Shown here in pieces: positions 21,970 through 35,701 of a stretch of 64,000 bases of DNA; positions within the stretch are counted from its first letter, which is position 1; each line of letters begins with the position of its first letter. The notes below the pieces were generated by a model that saw only the letters and a list, made by a program, of their open reading frames with translations, searched no databases and was not told where the DNA came from. The stretch covers positions 9,179,770 to 9,243,769 of the forward strand of contig CALNVZ010000641.1 of assembly GCA_940671915.1 (NCBI GenBank), read 5' to 3'. The stretch comes from Paracentrotus lividus (Eukaryota; Echinodermata; Echinoidea; Camarodonta; Echinidae). The position numbers were made by a program, and so were the translations under genes.

Positions 21970-24561
21970 TCTTATGCCATTCAACTTTCCGAGGATAAAT
22001 ATAAAACAGATAGAAATTATGATCTCAAAGTAGACATGGTCTGGGACAGCATGTTTGTTGCAATGTTGTTTTAACCTAATATTTAACATGTCACGAATGT
22101 TACAATTATTCCAAAGGGGAGAATACTTTCTAATTCGATTTCGTGCCAGGATGTTTCAATAATTATTCACATAAAGAATACACACACACACACACAAAGA
22201 ACGACGTACTAGTTTTGATTTTTTGTATGCTTAGCCTTCCCACCCCCCCTTCCGCTAAAGAAAGAAAAATAAACGCTCCGTGGCCCTTGATGATTTGGTT
22301 TGTCTTTTTGATATTGCATTTGTATGAAATTGTCCTAAATATATAACATTTAAATGAATTTAAACTAAATTTAGAAGTTTATCTCTTTTAATAGGAATAA
22401 CATATGAATTAAAACAAAAACAGAACAAAAGCAACGAAAAATCATTCGCTTGTTTTTGTAAAAAAAATTATTTATCGAAGTAGGTTTTGCCCACTATTTA
22501 ATAGATTCAATGCAGTAATCCGATAGTGTGCCGCCACAAATAGGATGTCATAATGAGATGGGAAGACTGATCATCCTATTTACACATCATGAATTTTCAT
22601 TACATTTTGTAAAGACAAGTTGGGTTCATTTTAATGAAGAAACATACTTCTGGAAATGTATTAGTTCAAATTAAGTTCCTGAAAATATACACAAATCGCG
22701 AAAAATTTTGGCTTCAAGTTTATGATGGAATTATATATTTTAAATAGTTATTATATTGTTTAATAAGAATTAATACAAGACAATACGATAACGTGTTTTT
22801 TTTGCTTTTTTTTTTTTTTTTTTTTTGGCCATTTTGGAGCGATTGGGCATAGATTGTACCATTTTGTAAACAAAGATTATTTTTTATGTTATTTTATAGC
22901 TTGGCAAATAATGTTTGGCGATAATAATAGTTTATGAGGGTTACACAGTATTAATAGAGGGAGAAAAAAGTCGACCTTTGTATTACAGAATTTAATTGGC
23001 CCCTGAGTGTATGAAAAGATTTCTCGAAAATGTACTGGTGACATAGAAACAAATGCCGTTCAATATTTCATACCAGGTACTTTGTATTATGTCACGGATA
23101 CCCTTTGTTATATTTCTTTTCTGTATTGTATATTCTTGTATTTTGAAATGCCAATAAATAATAATAGTAATAATATATAATACGTATAATAATGTACTTA
23201 AATCTACTCATAGTATTTTGTCGCAGTGATGTTTAAAGGAAAATAAGATAATTTTTAAAAATGATCATTTATTATCAGTGCATAGAGTGCAACATATATG
23301 AACGGCCCAGTTGTGCTTGTTTTATAACTTGTTTATAACATTGTATTTATTGTAATATATCCGTATGATGGTGATTCAAGGCAAACAAGTGAAATAAACT
23401 GAATGATTTCTTGATAAAAGTTATACAGACTTGCTAAAAGGCAAAGCAAATTCCATAATAACTTGTTTGCATATTATAGTTTCATGTTTTCTTGTTTATT
23501 TGTTTCTATATTTTTGGCCGGGTACTTGATTTTGTCTATATTATGTTATATCCTACATGAATTAGACAGTCAATAAACAATGAACATGATACTTGCTTAC
23601 CTTTATATGAATTCAACTGGCACAACAAAGTTAAACCCCAAGAACAGTGCATCGTTAGAGACAGATGTAAAAGAAACGCCAAATTAATTATCACACCTTT
23701 GTGTCACTTTAATATAAGCATCCATTCACGTCAAAAAACTTTGAACACAGTGAGTGTTTCCTTCGATACACGCCGGACCGCCTCCCTTGGCGATTCGGAC
23801 AGCAGCCTTGTAAAGACTCAACGGCACGTCTATAACAGATCAATTGAATGTGTGTGCGTTCTCAATGTGTGCGTGAGTATGTGTATACTGTACTGAGAGA
23901 TAGAGAGAGGGCTCCGGATGAGCTCATATGCGTGAATGAAGACTTTGAAAGCAGCGACCACTTGAATTGCCTAAAAACGGGCCACATGCGATTTAAAATT
24001 CCAAATTATGTTGTTTTTTTTTTTTTTTTTTTTTTTAATTGTCATTTTGTCAGCGTAGACGTTATAATAAGTTTGTGTTCGATGTCTTGATTTGTTTTCC
24101 CCTTTATTATTGAACATTTGACGAAAAAAAAAAATCATACATTATGACGATTCGGCACTATATTTATATCTCTTGTACGAATCTGCATCTTAACAGAAGT
24201 TTCGGATATTTTTGCATGAATTGATTTTTTTTTTTCAATGAAACAATATATTTTTCACGTATATCACAGATTAAAAATATAAGTTAGAAATCATACGGGT
24301 TTCAATAAATACATTAAAATTAATTCTAGCCTTCTGAGGCGAGCATGGTAGCAAACACTCATGGATAAGTGAAGGTTGTTTCAATAGACCTTAGTTATTC
24401 GATTTTACCCGAGGCTTTGCCTTCGGTAAATGATTTGAATTTAACACTACGACATTGTAAATCACATTTTGTATAGACATTTCAGCATGGTGTCTGCATG
24501 CGTGTATTTCCATGTGGATGTTTATTTAAGCACTGTCACAACATGTCCGTATTTTTCATCC
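21970..24561. other. Unassigned AT-rich sequence with poly-T tracts
   Basis: Poly-T at about 22796-22826 and 24005-24036, and a short CA tract near 22183-22197. AATAAA-type ends followed by A/T-rich runs near 23150-23175, 23390 and 23572 could be retroposon tails but have no recognisable body. No gene recognised. Confidence 0.5.
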
Positions 24562-24700
24562 GGGGGGCATTTCATCAAAGGACTTGTCGGACGTTTTATC
24601 CGACAAACTGTTATAAGCTACTGAAATACTTGCATCTGATTGGCGGAGAGCAAATTTGTCGGATAAAATGTCCGACAAGTCCTTTGATGAAATGCCCCCC
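24562..24700. mobile_element. 139 bp MITE with 46 bp TIRs
   Basis: Arms 24562-24607 and 24655-24700 pair over 46 bp with one mismatch. The outer end is GGGGGGCATTTCATCAAAGG, and the arm contains TTGTCGGAC and its inverse GTCCGACAA, so each arm can also fold on itself. The 47 bp centre has no ORF. MITEs with GGGGCATTTCAT-type ends are common in marine invertebrates (from memory). No clear target duplication is visible. Confidence 0.92.
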
Positions 24701-26179
24701 TGAATGGTCATGATGCATCTACTCAGATTCATCTTCTAAATCCATCCGATGATTGACTGGATATGTATCATGGCGCTTTCTCAAGGTTTTGTACTTCGTG
24801 CTTATTTTCTGACGGTGTATTGTTTTGGATATTTTATTTGCAAGACCATCGTGAATTAAAGTTTATTTGCTTTGCATTTTCTCGAATTAAGCTTATTTTA
24901 GTAATTGATTGTTATCATTTTATTTCACAACTTCTTGATGTAAATAACTTGTTCAATTGTGTTGTATTGTGCTTGCAAAAGGCTTTTTAAGGAATAGGCC
25001 TACTTATTTTTGTAATAATATATTTTTATTTTCTGTTTTGCTTTGACATTTTGTTTTTATTCGTAAGGTACATTAAAACAAATTAAAAAGCACGGTTTTA
25101 ATGATAGCGGATTTGTAATAATCTATAATACATGTTCTCATTATATTATCTTGAATTGAGCTTAACATAACCATTTATATAATCACTGACAAATTCAGAA
25201 ATGGTTTTAAGAATTATTCATTTATATATAGGCCCATACACGTTTTTCTCTTATATAATATTTTCACATGGTCTATAAAAAAAGGGTTTCAGGGTTACCA
25301 TACATGACGTGGTAAAAATTGTCATCGTTATTTTCCAAAAGATTTTTTATTAATGTGGTGTGATGCGTCTATCTATTCATCTCATAAAAACCATACCCAA
25401 GTATGCAATTTTTTTCTTTAGTCACCAACCTGAAATGATGTCCTCCATAATCACTTATTATATACAAAACAAAGCATGTTGACAAGAACAAGAAATGGCA
25501 AGTCTAAATTCGATCGAATTCAAATCTACAATTTAGGTACTATAATGCTTGTTTGAGCTTCACTATTTTTTGTTTTGTAGTATTCTTTATTGTTCATTCA
25601 AATCATAAACATACATGCATAATCTGAGAAAATAACATAACAAATTAACTGCCTCTGAGCTTTAACATAGTCAAGATCACAGAAAATAATTATTAAAGGA
25701 CTCTGCAAGATAAGAGTCTATAAAATATTGCAACATATATTACCAACTGTAAGCATAAAAAAAATATTTTGCAAAAAGGCAATTATATAAACTTGAATGA
25801 GTGAATGTATTATGCACCCCCCCCCCCTCACATCCAAACACATTCACACACCCACACACACACATACACACACCCACACACTAAAAAAAAATAATAAAAA
25901 AAAAACTATTGTATATCTTGTATTGTTATATCGAATACGATACGATTATAATCAAAGGGGAAAATCCTATACAAAAAAGAGTATTGTTTATTATTTTTGT
26001 AAATTGCTATATTAAAAAAAGAAAGAATTGTAATAAATTTATGTATATAACCTATTTATATATTTATATATATTTCTACAATTCTGTATTGGTTTGTTCT
26101 TGTCTTGTTTTGTTGTTTGTTTTTTGTTTGTTAACAAAACATCTTGTGCATGTACTTATATGTATATATATATTTATAA
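24701..26179. other. Unassigned; C tract and CA microsatellite near 25817-25881
   Basis: No gene recognised. Frames near 25797-26184 come from low-complexity and AT-rich sequence. Confidence 0.5.
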
Positions 26180-26347
26180 AATAGCTCTGTGATTTTACGC
26201 ATCGTGGTTGGTCAAAACGCGTCACGTGTGCATGCTGAATTTTCGATGCAATGCACCACCGTGCATTTTGCGGCGCAAAAAAAGTGATAACACATACATC
26301 CGGGTCTTTTCTGTGTTTTGTTTACTTTCTTGGATGACGATCGTGAT
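26180..26347 (+). other. Promoter-like leader of a foldback cluster
   Basis: GATTTTACGCATCGTGGTTGG followed by GTCAAAACGCGTCACGTG resembles the layout at 13210-13250 (GAGCTGTGATTGGTTGAAA, then GGTGTCACGTG). The shared pattern of ATTGG/GTTGG followed by TCACGTG just before a foldback suggests one related element family. Confidence 0.35.
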
Positions 26348-26424
26348 GTAGATCTTGAGCTACTTACCAAAAATTCCAAGGGATAATCCCTTGGAATTGT
26401 TTTGGTAAGTAACTCAAGATCTAC
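26348..26424. repeat. 77 bp near-perfect palindrome
   Basis: Arms 26348-26383 and 26387-26424 (GTAGATCTTGAGCTACTTAC...TTCCAAGGGA and complement) pair with very few differences around a 3-base centre. Confidence 0.9.
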
Positions 26425-26442
26425 GAGAGCAATGTCGCAATT

Positions 26443-26634
26443 TTATAAAAGCGTTAACACACTTCCCTGTATTGTGCGATTAAACGTAAATGCAGTGATC
26501 GCTCGATGCTTCGGATGGGGCGCAGCTGCACTCGCCTGCGGCTCGTTGCAGCGCGACCCCTATCCAAAGCTATCTCGCGGTGCACTGCATTCACCGCTAA
26601 CGCACGCTCGGGCGTGTGTTAATGCTATAATAGT
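26443..26634. mobile_element. ~190 bp foldback element
   Basis: Outer arms GCGTTAACACAC (26451-26462) and GTGTGTTAATGC (26614-26625) and inner arms around GCTTCGGATGGGGCGCAGCT and its near-complement form a long imperfect hairpin. The loop has its own CGCCTGCGGC-type symmetry. The right border TGCTATAATAGTA is shared with the foldback ending at 13186. No ORF. Confidence 0.8.
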
Positions 26635-28032
26635 ATCTAAGAAATAACATTTCTAAAATTGTCAGTCATTTCTCTAAAAAGAGGCTTCGTGATATCGTCG
26701 TGATTTCTTTTCGGGTTTATTCTCAACAGTTCAAGCGATAAGAGACCATTTACTTTTCGAGGAATTCGAAGGGGTGGGTATATTCGTTCTGCCTTCATTT
26801 CTCTACTTGTCTTCGTCACAACTGTCTCAAATGCAAAGATGTTTTTACATACACGCTACAGGCGCAAGATGCAAAAACAGGTCTTAAAAGCTTTATGCTG
26901 CAAGGAGTCATATCACTTCAAAGAGATCAAACATTGCTAATCGTCAGTTGCCAATCTCATTTGAATCTCATGTTCATACTCAATCCCATGCTTTTCATAT
27001 TTCGTAACCGATACGCCATTTTTGCTGGGCCTGATATCGCGGTGGAAGTACCTCGATTATGTTTCAGCCGACCGTCATCTATCACTGCTCATCTCTCGTA
27101 ACCCCTTTTTAGAAATGAGAACATCTGATTTATTACGTGATACCCGTTTTTTTTGTTTTTGTTTTTGTTTTTTTTACTTTGAGACAGGAAGCTATCGTCT
27201 TGTATCTTTCCATCGCATCTTCCCATTGCATTGTATACACGATGATATTGTAATTTAATGTAACTAAACTTCTACAGGAGAGAAATGACAAAACAAAATT
27301 ATTTACCTAAATATTCTAATAATAACTTCATAATTTGCTTTGCTGTCAGTTTACAAATTTGATACACGTGCTAATACCGTGATGAAAAAGAAAATGTTAT
27401 GTCAAATATTCGTTAAACAACTTGCAAGAGCGATTTGCATTTAAAGACATTATGTACTGCCCTTAAACAGATAATAAACCGAATTGAAGAATTGTTTAAT
27501 TTTAAGCTATTTAAAGCAATTCATGACCACGAATTGGGTTTCAAAAATAAGACAAATACCCTGGGAGGCGAAGTTGCCTCTAATTGTCATGGTCATGTCT
27601 GTCGCTTATACGGGTTTAGCAGAAGAACATCGAACTTGTTTTAGCATACGTTTAGTAGTAGAATTTTGCAATAGGTGTGAAGAAGAAATATTGTCTTTAA
27701 CCTATTTCCATGGAGGTCAAATAAATGAAAAATATCTTATCTTGGCAAACGTTTTAAAATAATTTACATACCTATTGCTGCACTATAATACAAAACAAAT
27801 GGTAGCCAGTATTTTACACGTTGCAAAGTTCTGCACCTGCAATGTGTTTAACAAAGTACTAAACTTGGACAACACCAAATGTTCAACATATAAGTCACTG
27901 AGAATTTTTGAAAATCATTTCATTGAATATATGAAGCAATCAATCAATAAATAAAGTAAAAATGTGACTACACGGGGACTGCAGGTTCAAGTCTTTAAAA
28001 TATTGATTTAACGTAATAAATTTGTTTCAAAT
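26635..28032. other. Unassigned sequence
   Basis: Frames at 26895-27258 and 27435-27762 (up to 92 codons) show no recognisable domain. No repeat ends seen. Confidence 0.45.
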
Positions 28033-29011
28033 TAGGGTAGATGTAGGGAATACCGGCCACTTAAGCTCATTTGCTTCATTAGCACATGAAAACAATAAAA
28101 TCACAAAATAAAAAGATTCTCATTGCTTAGCTACATCATTCAACTTTATTTTCCCAAAAAATTGAGGTAATCAAATATTTGTTGAGGCAGTTATATGCAA
28201 ATAATGACGTCATCGTAAATTGTCCGGCATTCCCTACAGTGTAGGAAATACCGGACAGTATGTTTTTACCCTTTTGTTTTGTACGAAGATCTGTCTGGAA
28301 GCACTGTTTTGAATGTAAACCATCAACTTAACATGTTTGTATTGATTTTTTATAACATTATTCATTTTTTAGAAGATTATATGCATTTTACTACAAAATT
28401 TCAAAACACTCAGAATAACTTTATATCTCATGTAGATCATGACATATCACAATAATAATAAAGAGAAATAGACATTTCAAAATTGTCAAACAATTTAATA
28501 AATAGATATAATACATTATGTATGCAACTTACTATTTGATGTACATGCTTAGCAACTCAACCCGGAAGTAAAACAAACAACTGTCCATGTGGTGTCCGGT
28601 ATTCCCTACACTGACTAGCACTTTTCAACAGACTGCCACCCCAATACACAGGCTTTGTACAATGCAAACACTCCATACACGTTTGGCCTACCCTCCACAC
28701 ATGTCCATAATGCATGCAATAGAGGTCATGCCCCAATTATATTTTTATACCATCACATTTTCTAAAATGTCAATTTTTACATCAGGCCATTTTTCAGACT
28801 GCACATTTTCCTACCTTGACAGATTGTGGTAACTTTCTCGGAGATTTCTCACTTGTTGTTGTCGAATACAGCATTCAACCTTCCCAGACAGACCACCTGA
28901 CCAATAGATGCCGGTATTTCAACTCAGTTGATCTTATGTTGGCAGCTAGGGCTGGACATGTGGTGACCGTCCGATATTCCCTACTGTCCGGTATTCCCTA
29001 CATCTACCCTA
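28033..29011 (+). mobile_element. 979 bp TIR element with iterated GTCCGGTATTCCCTAC
   Basis: Perfect 24 bp TIRs start TAGGGTAGATGTAGGGAATA (28033-28056) and pair with 28988-29011. If the outer TA is the target site, the element proper is GGGTAGATG...CATCTACCC flanked by TA, as in Tc1/mariner-like elements. The end phrase GTAGGGAATACCGG recurs inside in both orientations: a facing pair at 28222-28237 and 28241-28256, then 28594-28609, about 28969-28984, and the terminal copies. No transposase ORF. Confidence 0.93.
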
Positions 29012-29972
29012 TGTCACCTCTAATACTTTATTCGACAAAGTCGAAAGTTCAGTGGTATAGGAGTAGGAGTCTGTGTATTTTTTTAATGACACTGTGACAA
29101 AAAGATAAATCACGTTACGAGTAATTAGAACCTATGTTGGGATCCCGTTAAGCCATGTTGGTTTATATGGTGGTAGTGGAACGACCGCGGTGGATTCTAT
29201 TCCTCCTTATACCGTGGTGGTGATCCTAAAGGGTATATATTTATCATGCGTGACGTACGTTTACTGACCATTATACATCTCTTAGAGTCAATTAAATAAG
29301 AGTGCTTTTACTCAAGCACCAAAACCATTTCTCGATTACAGAGAGGTGCTTTCCTGTTATTTAGAATGTAAAGAGATCATGATTTCTGGGAGAACTACTT
29401 TGTGGGTGAGGTGCGGGCAGGGTTGGTCCATTTAGGTCACGTATATTCTTCTATGGGATACAAAAATGTATATAATTCTTAATAGTGCCACAGTTAAAAC
29501 AAACTCTTTTTCAAGTATGTCGCCTCTATCAAATCATATGAATTCCAAAAGAAACAGTTTGCTTGCCCTCACAAATCGAATGACTATATGCCGGGCGCGC
29601 GCATGCCGGGCGCCTGAATAACGTAATCTGGACCCGGCTTATTTATGCTCACATTCGTCGTAGATGCGTGACACACATCCCAGTTTTATGTCACACTTAT
29701 ATAATCAGGGTAATGAAAAGTGCCTACAAATTCAATTTACAAGGATATTGGTATTTACGTCACAATACAAACGAATCAATCAAGCATCAGGTGTTAACCT
29801 CAGGCTGACGTTATCGGCTATGAAGCGCGTCAACCATCTTCTAACTTCGTTTCTTGTTTTTACGTCTGCAAAAGATAAATGAATAAATAAATAAAAAAGA
29901 TTTTAAAAAACGTTACATCCTTATGTAGCTAGATTATATCATGAGCAGCGGCTCTCTACAAACTTCTTTTAA

Positions 29973-30013
<41 letters not shown>

Positions 30014-31860
30014 TTGAATACTTAATTACCTGTGGACGTGTGTTGCACCGTAAGGCATTTATTCAAAATATGTAGTCGTAAATTTTCTTCAAATAATTTT
30101 TTTTTTTTAAATGCAAGGTTTACCTATATCAATTATATTGCATGACAATATGTGAAGTTTTGGTTTCCTGCCTTCTTTCAATTTCTACTTCTATAGCTCC
30201 CGAATCGACGCATTCACATATTACATTTACATTTTTTATTATTATTTAAATCAATATTCTCTCTCTCTCTGTTTCACATTTGCGGTAAATGTAATTTACA
30301 TAAAATCAAAGCACCGATTGTTCTTTCTCTCTCGAACGTACCTATGATTCTCACCCGTGACTTCCCTCTAACATGTACATGGGCTGTGTATCTGTAAATT
30401 GAGCCTGTAGTCCATCAAATGCATTCCGTGAACACGTGTCAGCTACTCCAATTAGATTAGTTTGTGCAGGATTGGAAGCGATGAGATATCTTTGGGAAAT
30501 GAGACTAGAAAGGGAGGCTACCGGGGTTATTCTTGGTTAAGTGAGAATAGCACGCTCGAAGTGTGTGGAATATGGTTGCAACTGGACTTTGGATATTGGA
30601 AAACATCAAAACTATACAAACCAGCAGCCTTGTGGTGCCATTAGCCAAATTATGGACCCCGTATAGTGGTATGTGTTAAAAATGAAAAGGAAAAAAAATC
30701 TTCAAAAATAACTGTTAATAATGAAAATATTCGAACTTATTCTACGAATAGGTAGTAATGTTATTTTTATCTCATAAAAAAAAAGTGGTATTATTCTGCT
30801 CATGTTTTCTAAAATCAGCCTGGAATGAGACTATACCAGATTTAGTGCCATTCTGGCGTGAATATACAAAATTGAATGACATGCGCCGTTAAAACCAACC
30901 AAACAACAACAACAACAACCATCACGACTTCCGATTTTTGGTTCTTACACCATGAAATAAGTTCTCCATAAAATTTACCCGGGCACTCATTCCAACTCTC
31001 AAAAAGGACTCATCTGAAGCACTACTAATTCCTCTTTATAAAAGTATAAAAGAATTTCTTCCAATATCTATCATTGATTTTATATGATTTTTTTTTCTTT
31101 TTTCAAAACCATTACATCATCGTTTGATTATGATTGATTGTGCTAGTCAGTGTAATGCGTCCTTCAATAGCACCACCTCAACAGCACCACCTTAGGTTTT
31201 CTAATCTGACCCGGTTCCTAATCCAAAATGCACTATTCTGAGCAGTGTAGTCTTATGGTATAGGCCCACTTGAATGATAGCACACTAACTCACTAATCAA
31301 TACATTCATGGCATTTATACCTCGATAGTTATGTTATCAAGTAGCAAAAAAAAAAATACTTATCCCTTCAAAAAGTTTTAGTTCCAATCTGAAAATAACA
31401 TTACAGGCTAATTTTTACACTGATTTTATAAATAGTTTTTTTGTTTTTTGTTTTTCCCCAAAAGGCATGATTTAAGACTAACGTTTTTATATCACTAAGT
31501 CAATGAGAGTTTTGTTCAGTTCTCTCTCGCTTTTAAAGGTAATCTAGCGTTGTAGTCATGAGATTGAAATGGGGAAGAGACTGTCTCAAAGTGATGGGAA
31601 ATGTTGATAATGAATGCACCTAAGAATGATTTATTCATGTGAGGTTTTGTACTCAAGAAAAGGATAAGAAATTTACCAAATTCTTCTAAAAGTAACATGC
31701 ACTGCACACAAAAAAGCATGTATGGGACTACATGTCCATGTGCTCACATGTTCGGGACCCGAACTTATCAGCTGTTTATGTCATATGATAACTATGAGGG
31801 CATTTGGAGAGCAATCCTTTTCAGTGGAACTTTCTACTCTAAAATTCTTCCTAACTAGCT
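29012..31860. other. Unassigned; poly-T at 29979-30012
   Basis: No repeat ends or coding exons recognised. GCCGGGCGC occurs twice near 29590-29615. Frames of 60-72 codons at 29664-29882 and 30462-30644 show no domain. Confidence 0.5.
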
Positions 31861-34800
31861 TGAAAATAATTTAAAAGCTCACAATTATTTTGTGGACCAT
31901 GGTTCACCCTTCCCACTACACTGGATTCTCTTTAAAAACAAATGTACAATTAATTTGGATATCGGCAAGTCTTTCTCTTTTTTTTTTTTTTTTTTTTTTC
32001 ACTCTCTCTCTCTCAATCTCTCATTTCTGTTTTCTAATTAATTTTGTGTTTAATAGTCGATCGAACAACTATTTGATTTTATAAGGATTCCGCAATTTTC
32101 ACACTTTAGATTTCAAGCGTGGTACATTATGCCCTTTAAACAAGGCCTCTCTTAAAGCGTTTATGCATTATAATGATAAAACCTAGTTTCTATAATAAAA
32201 CAGAACTTCCAGAAATCCGATGATTATAATAAGAATGAAAAATAGAAGACGAAGAGATAGAAAGTTCGTAAAGTATATTTTGAACTATAGTGAAACGCTT
32301 TTCACTGGCATTTGTCTCGATGGTACCTGATTACAGAGACGGACCACACCCTGTAAAGGTTTTCACTTATATTGGAAATATCTCCTTATAAAGTTCGCGT
32401 GTCCCAGATGCGACTCGACCATTTTCAAATCTTACTCTTACAAATGATAACACGAGTAACTTGTGCGATACACGTAAATTTACGCATCCATAGACACCCT
32501 CACACTCACCAACATATTTCCACGCACGACTCACTCACACACCGGACATCCCTTTCCTCGCGAGTAAACCCTACAGTGGTACAACAACATGTATAACAAA
32601 TTGTCCTAACACCTCTTAAAATGAGTTTTGACGGATGAAAGGAACCACGGTGATCAATAACGGTTTTATATTAAGTAATTCAGCCCTTCTAACCTGAATT
32701 TGTCCCGTTTCTTGACACGAATATGATGTACTTGAGTGTCAAAATTTTGGCTCCTAAGAATAACAAAACTTTGACAAGGGACAGAGTCAGCGTCTTTGCA
32801 ACGGCCCCGTGTTGAACGGTTCAATCGATCACTATCACCGGGGCATAGTAAGACTGCATGTGTCAAACTATGAATGTATAATGCATTCCATTTAGAAAGG
32901 ACGACTTGACGTAGAATTGATTTGACCTCATTAAGTTAGTTCAACATTGAATTCATGGCATTTGGCACGGATTTGCGCAATCCTAAAACGATTACAATCG
33001 CTATAAAAAAATCTAAGACCAAAGTTGGTGTAAGAAATGAAATACAATAACCATCCCGAAGGATTACAACACAAAATTACATTCAACTCAAGCACATACC
33101 CTTGACTATTTCGTGATTGTGCAATTGATGTATAAAACCATATGTTTTACTTGAAGAGGCCAGATAGCTAGTAACCCAAATCGACGGGGTACTAGACTCA
33201 AGCCATTTTTATCACCGTGGCGTGTAATCATCGCGGGTCATGAGCCCGTTAATGAGTTATTAAATACCAATCGTATCGAACCAGAGCGTTTAATGTGTTA
33301 TTCCTCCATAATCTGTTCTTATAGGGTTGTTTACATGGGATAAGTTCGTGCGTATACACAATTTGATTCTCTCAATTTCATTTATTTATTCTATGATTTT
33401 CTAGTCAGTTTCCCTAGTTGTTCAATTTTCTTTCGCAACATTAGCAGTGTAGAAATGAAGGCTTTCCTGCTTATCATCTCATTCCCCGCTCTTCACCTCC
33501 TTCAATTTATCATCTCTTCTCTCTCTTCTCTATCTCTGTCCTCTCTTCTTTATATCTAACTCCATCTCCACATCTTAATGTGGTGCCTTAAATATCAGTT
33601 ATCCTTGGCTGTGCACCGATTTGGATGATAGACTAAGTCATGTAGTTATAATTGCACCTGCTGTCCTATGCCGAATAAACACCCCGATATTTCTCCTTAC
33701 AGGCGCCGTTTGAATCTTTAAGTGTTTCCCTATGGCATTAAGAGCACGCAGGTGCACATAAGATGAAATAATATCCATTTATTGAGGGAAAGTCGTCTTT
33801 TCGAGAAGTAAATATCGGCGTGAAAACAATCCTTACAGTTGCATTGATGCCATCTGATGACATAACCTCCATTGACCTGCGCTATACCGAGTGTCCACAA
33901 AAAAAAAAAAATGTAAAAAGTATCCAACCCACCAAAAAGAACCACAATAACAACAAAATGCAAGACAAATACGAATGTGTCTCCTTTATAACTCTGTCAC
34001 GAGCAATGCTTAAACCAATTCCTGCGCAATCTAAAAAAAAAAAAAAAAAAAAAAACGATACAAGAGGCTTTCAACTTTGAATAGAAAAAAATGAAAGAGA
34101 TTTATTTTCCATATTTTTGGCGTGTGCGTGTGTGTTTGTGTATGTACGTTTTGTGGTATTCATGCACTTGTTGTCCTGTTTACTCCCCTCCCGCCTCCAC
34201 CCTCGCTCCAGGCCCACTCATGAATGACAGAACATTGGGTTTCGAACACCACTTTGTGTGTGCTATACCACATAATGAATGATGATCATCAAATCAATTT
34301 GCTCCTCTTTTTTTCCAGCTTTTTTCCTTATTTCCTTGCTTGTTTATCTGTAAATAGCTCCACGGGCCTTTATTATCTTACTTTGCTTAAGCTGAGGTTT
34401 GCACAATGCTTTGGTAATTCGTATATTATACTGTTGGTGTTCGTGAAATAGCAGTTATTTTTAAGATAAATCTAAAATACAAATATCAGGAATTGCGATT
34501 CGTTTGCTACAAATCGTATATATATAATGGAAGATCAGGAGGCAATTAATTTAGTTTTTTTCTTCTTTTTTTTTTTTCCTTTTATAAGAAACTGATGTCC
34601 CGGTCGTTGACCTTATCTTCTATATATTACGAGGCAAAATGAGTGACGATGAGATTTCGGCTATGGTTCAGGATCTTTTGAGCAGTGTTACATTGATCGT
34701 GTTGATTATGTATTGAATTAGAGAATGAACTATGTATGTGCACCCAGAGTACGATTGAACACCTCTAGAGATCGATAGCTACATGATCGACCCTTCATGG

Positions 34801-35701
34801 GGAGAAAGACATTTTAACTAACATCTTCCTGCTTTCCCACACTTTATGGATAACCATCAGTCATCCACGGGCCTTTACAGAATAGTAAACATCATGAAAC
34901 ATGACGTTAAAGAGGGGCGTGTGCCGGTGAGATACTTTTAATAATATATCCTGATTTTTGCTTTTATCTTTATTTCTATTAAAAAACCTACTGACGATTT
35001 AAATTGTAGAATAATCACCGCTTTCTTAAAATGAACAGAACTCGTTATCAAATCTCATTGACAGGTCTTTCATATACATAGAAAAGTGCCTACAAGTATT
35101 CGACGACTAGAAAGCGCTAGTTAATATGACAACTTTTTGTTATTGTAGGCACTACGGTTTAAAACAAAATCATTATTAAAAACAGCTCGTAATATTGACT
35201 GAGAATATATTTGTCTGGAATGAAAAAGAGGATAGTATTTAAAGACTGCAGAAAGGGCCGTCCAAATTTCATTTCTGTTTGTTCCACCTTTGATTCAAAT
35301 AAGATTTAGTTTTAAATACAAAATCTCAGATTCACTCAAATTTTCAGTAAAATATATATATATAACATGTATACTATTTACTTGTCACAAAATGGTCAGA
35401 AGTAAGCAACCTCAAACATAATATGTAAGGTGCAATCCAGTGGCAAACAAATAGTGAGTTCCAATGTGCACGTCTCACTAAAAAAGCGCCTAGGCACAAT
35501 TTGGAAATAACTCTTCGCATCGCGCCCCACAACCCATCCCCGATAGAGATTTATCAGACAAATTACTTTTACATATTGGAATGTATTTCTAACAAATTTC
35601 AGGTATACATGGTAGACACATTATATGATAACCTCCTTTGGCTTTTATATCCGTTATGCCTAAGAAAAGAATATTCAACCTTTTGGATGTAAAAATTGTT
35701 T
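31861..35701. other. Unassigned unique-looking sequence
   Basis: Poly-T at 31979-31999 and poly-A at 34033-34054. A short 10 bp inverted repeat GTGCCTACAA lies at 35086-35095 and 35143-35152. No gene or element recognised. This is one of the least repetitive parts of the window and could be host intergenic or intronic DNA. Confidence 0.5.

Noticed and set aside
31861-35701. Host exons in the least repetitive stretch
   Set aside because: No frame longer than 90 codons and none with a recognisable domain or paired splice sites.
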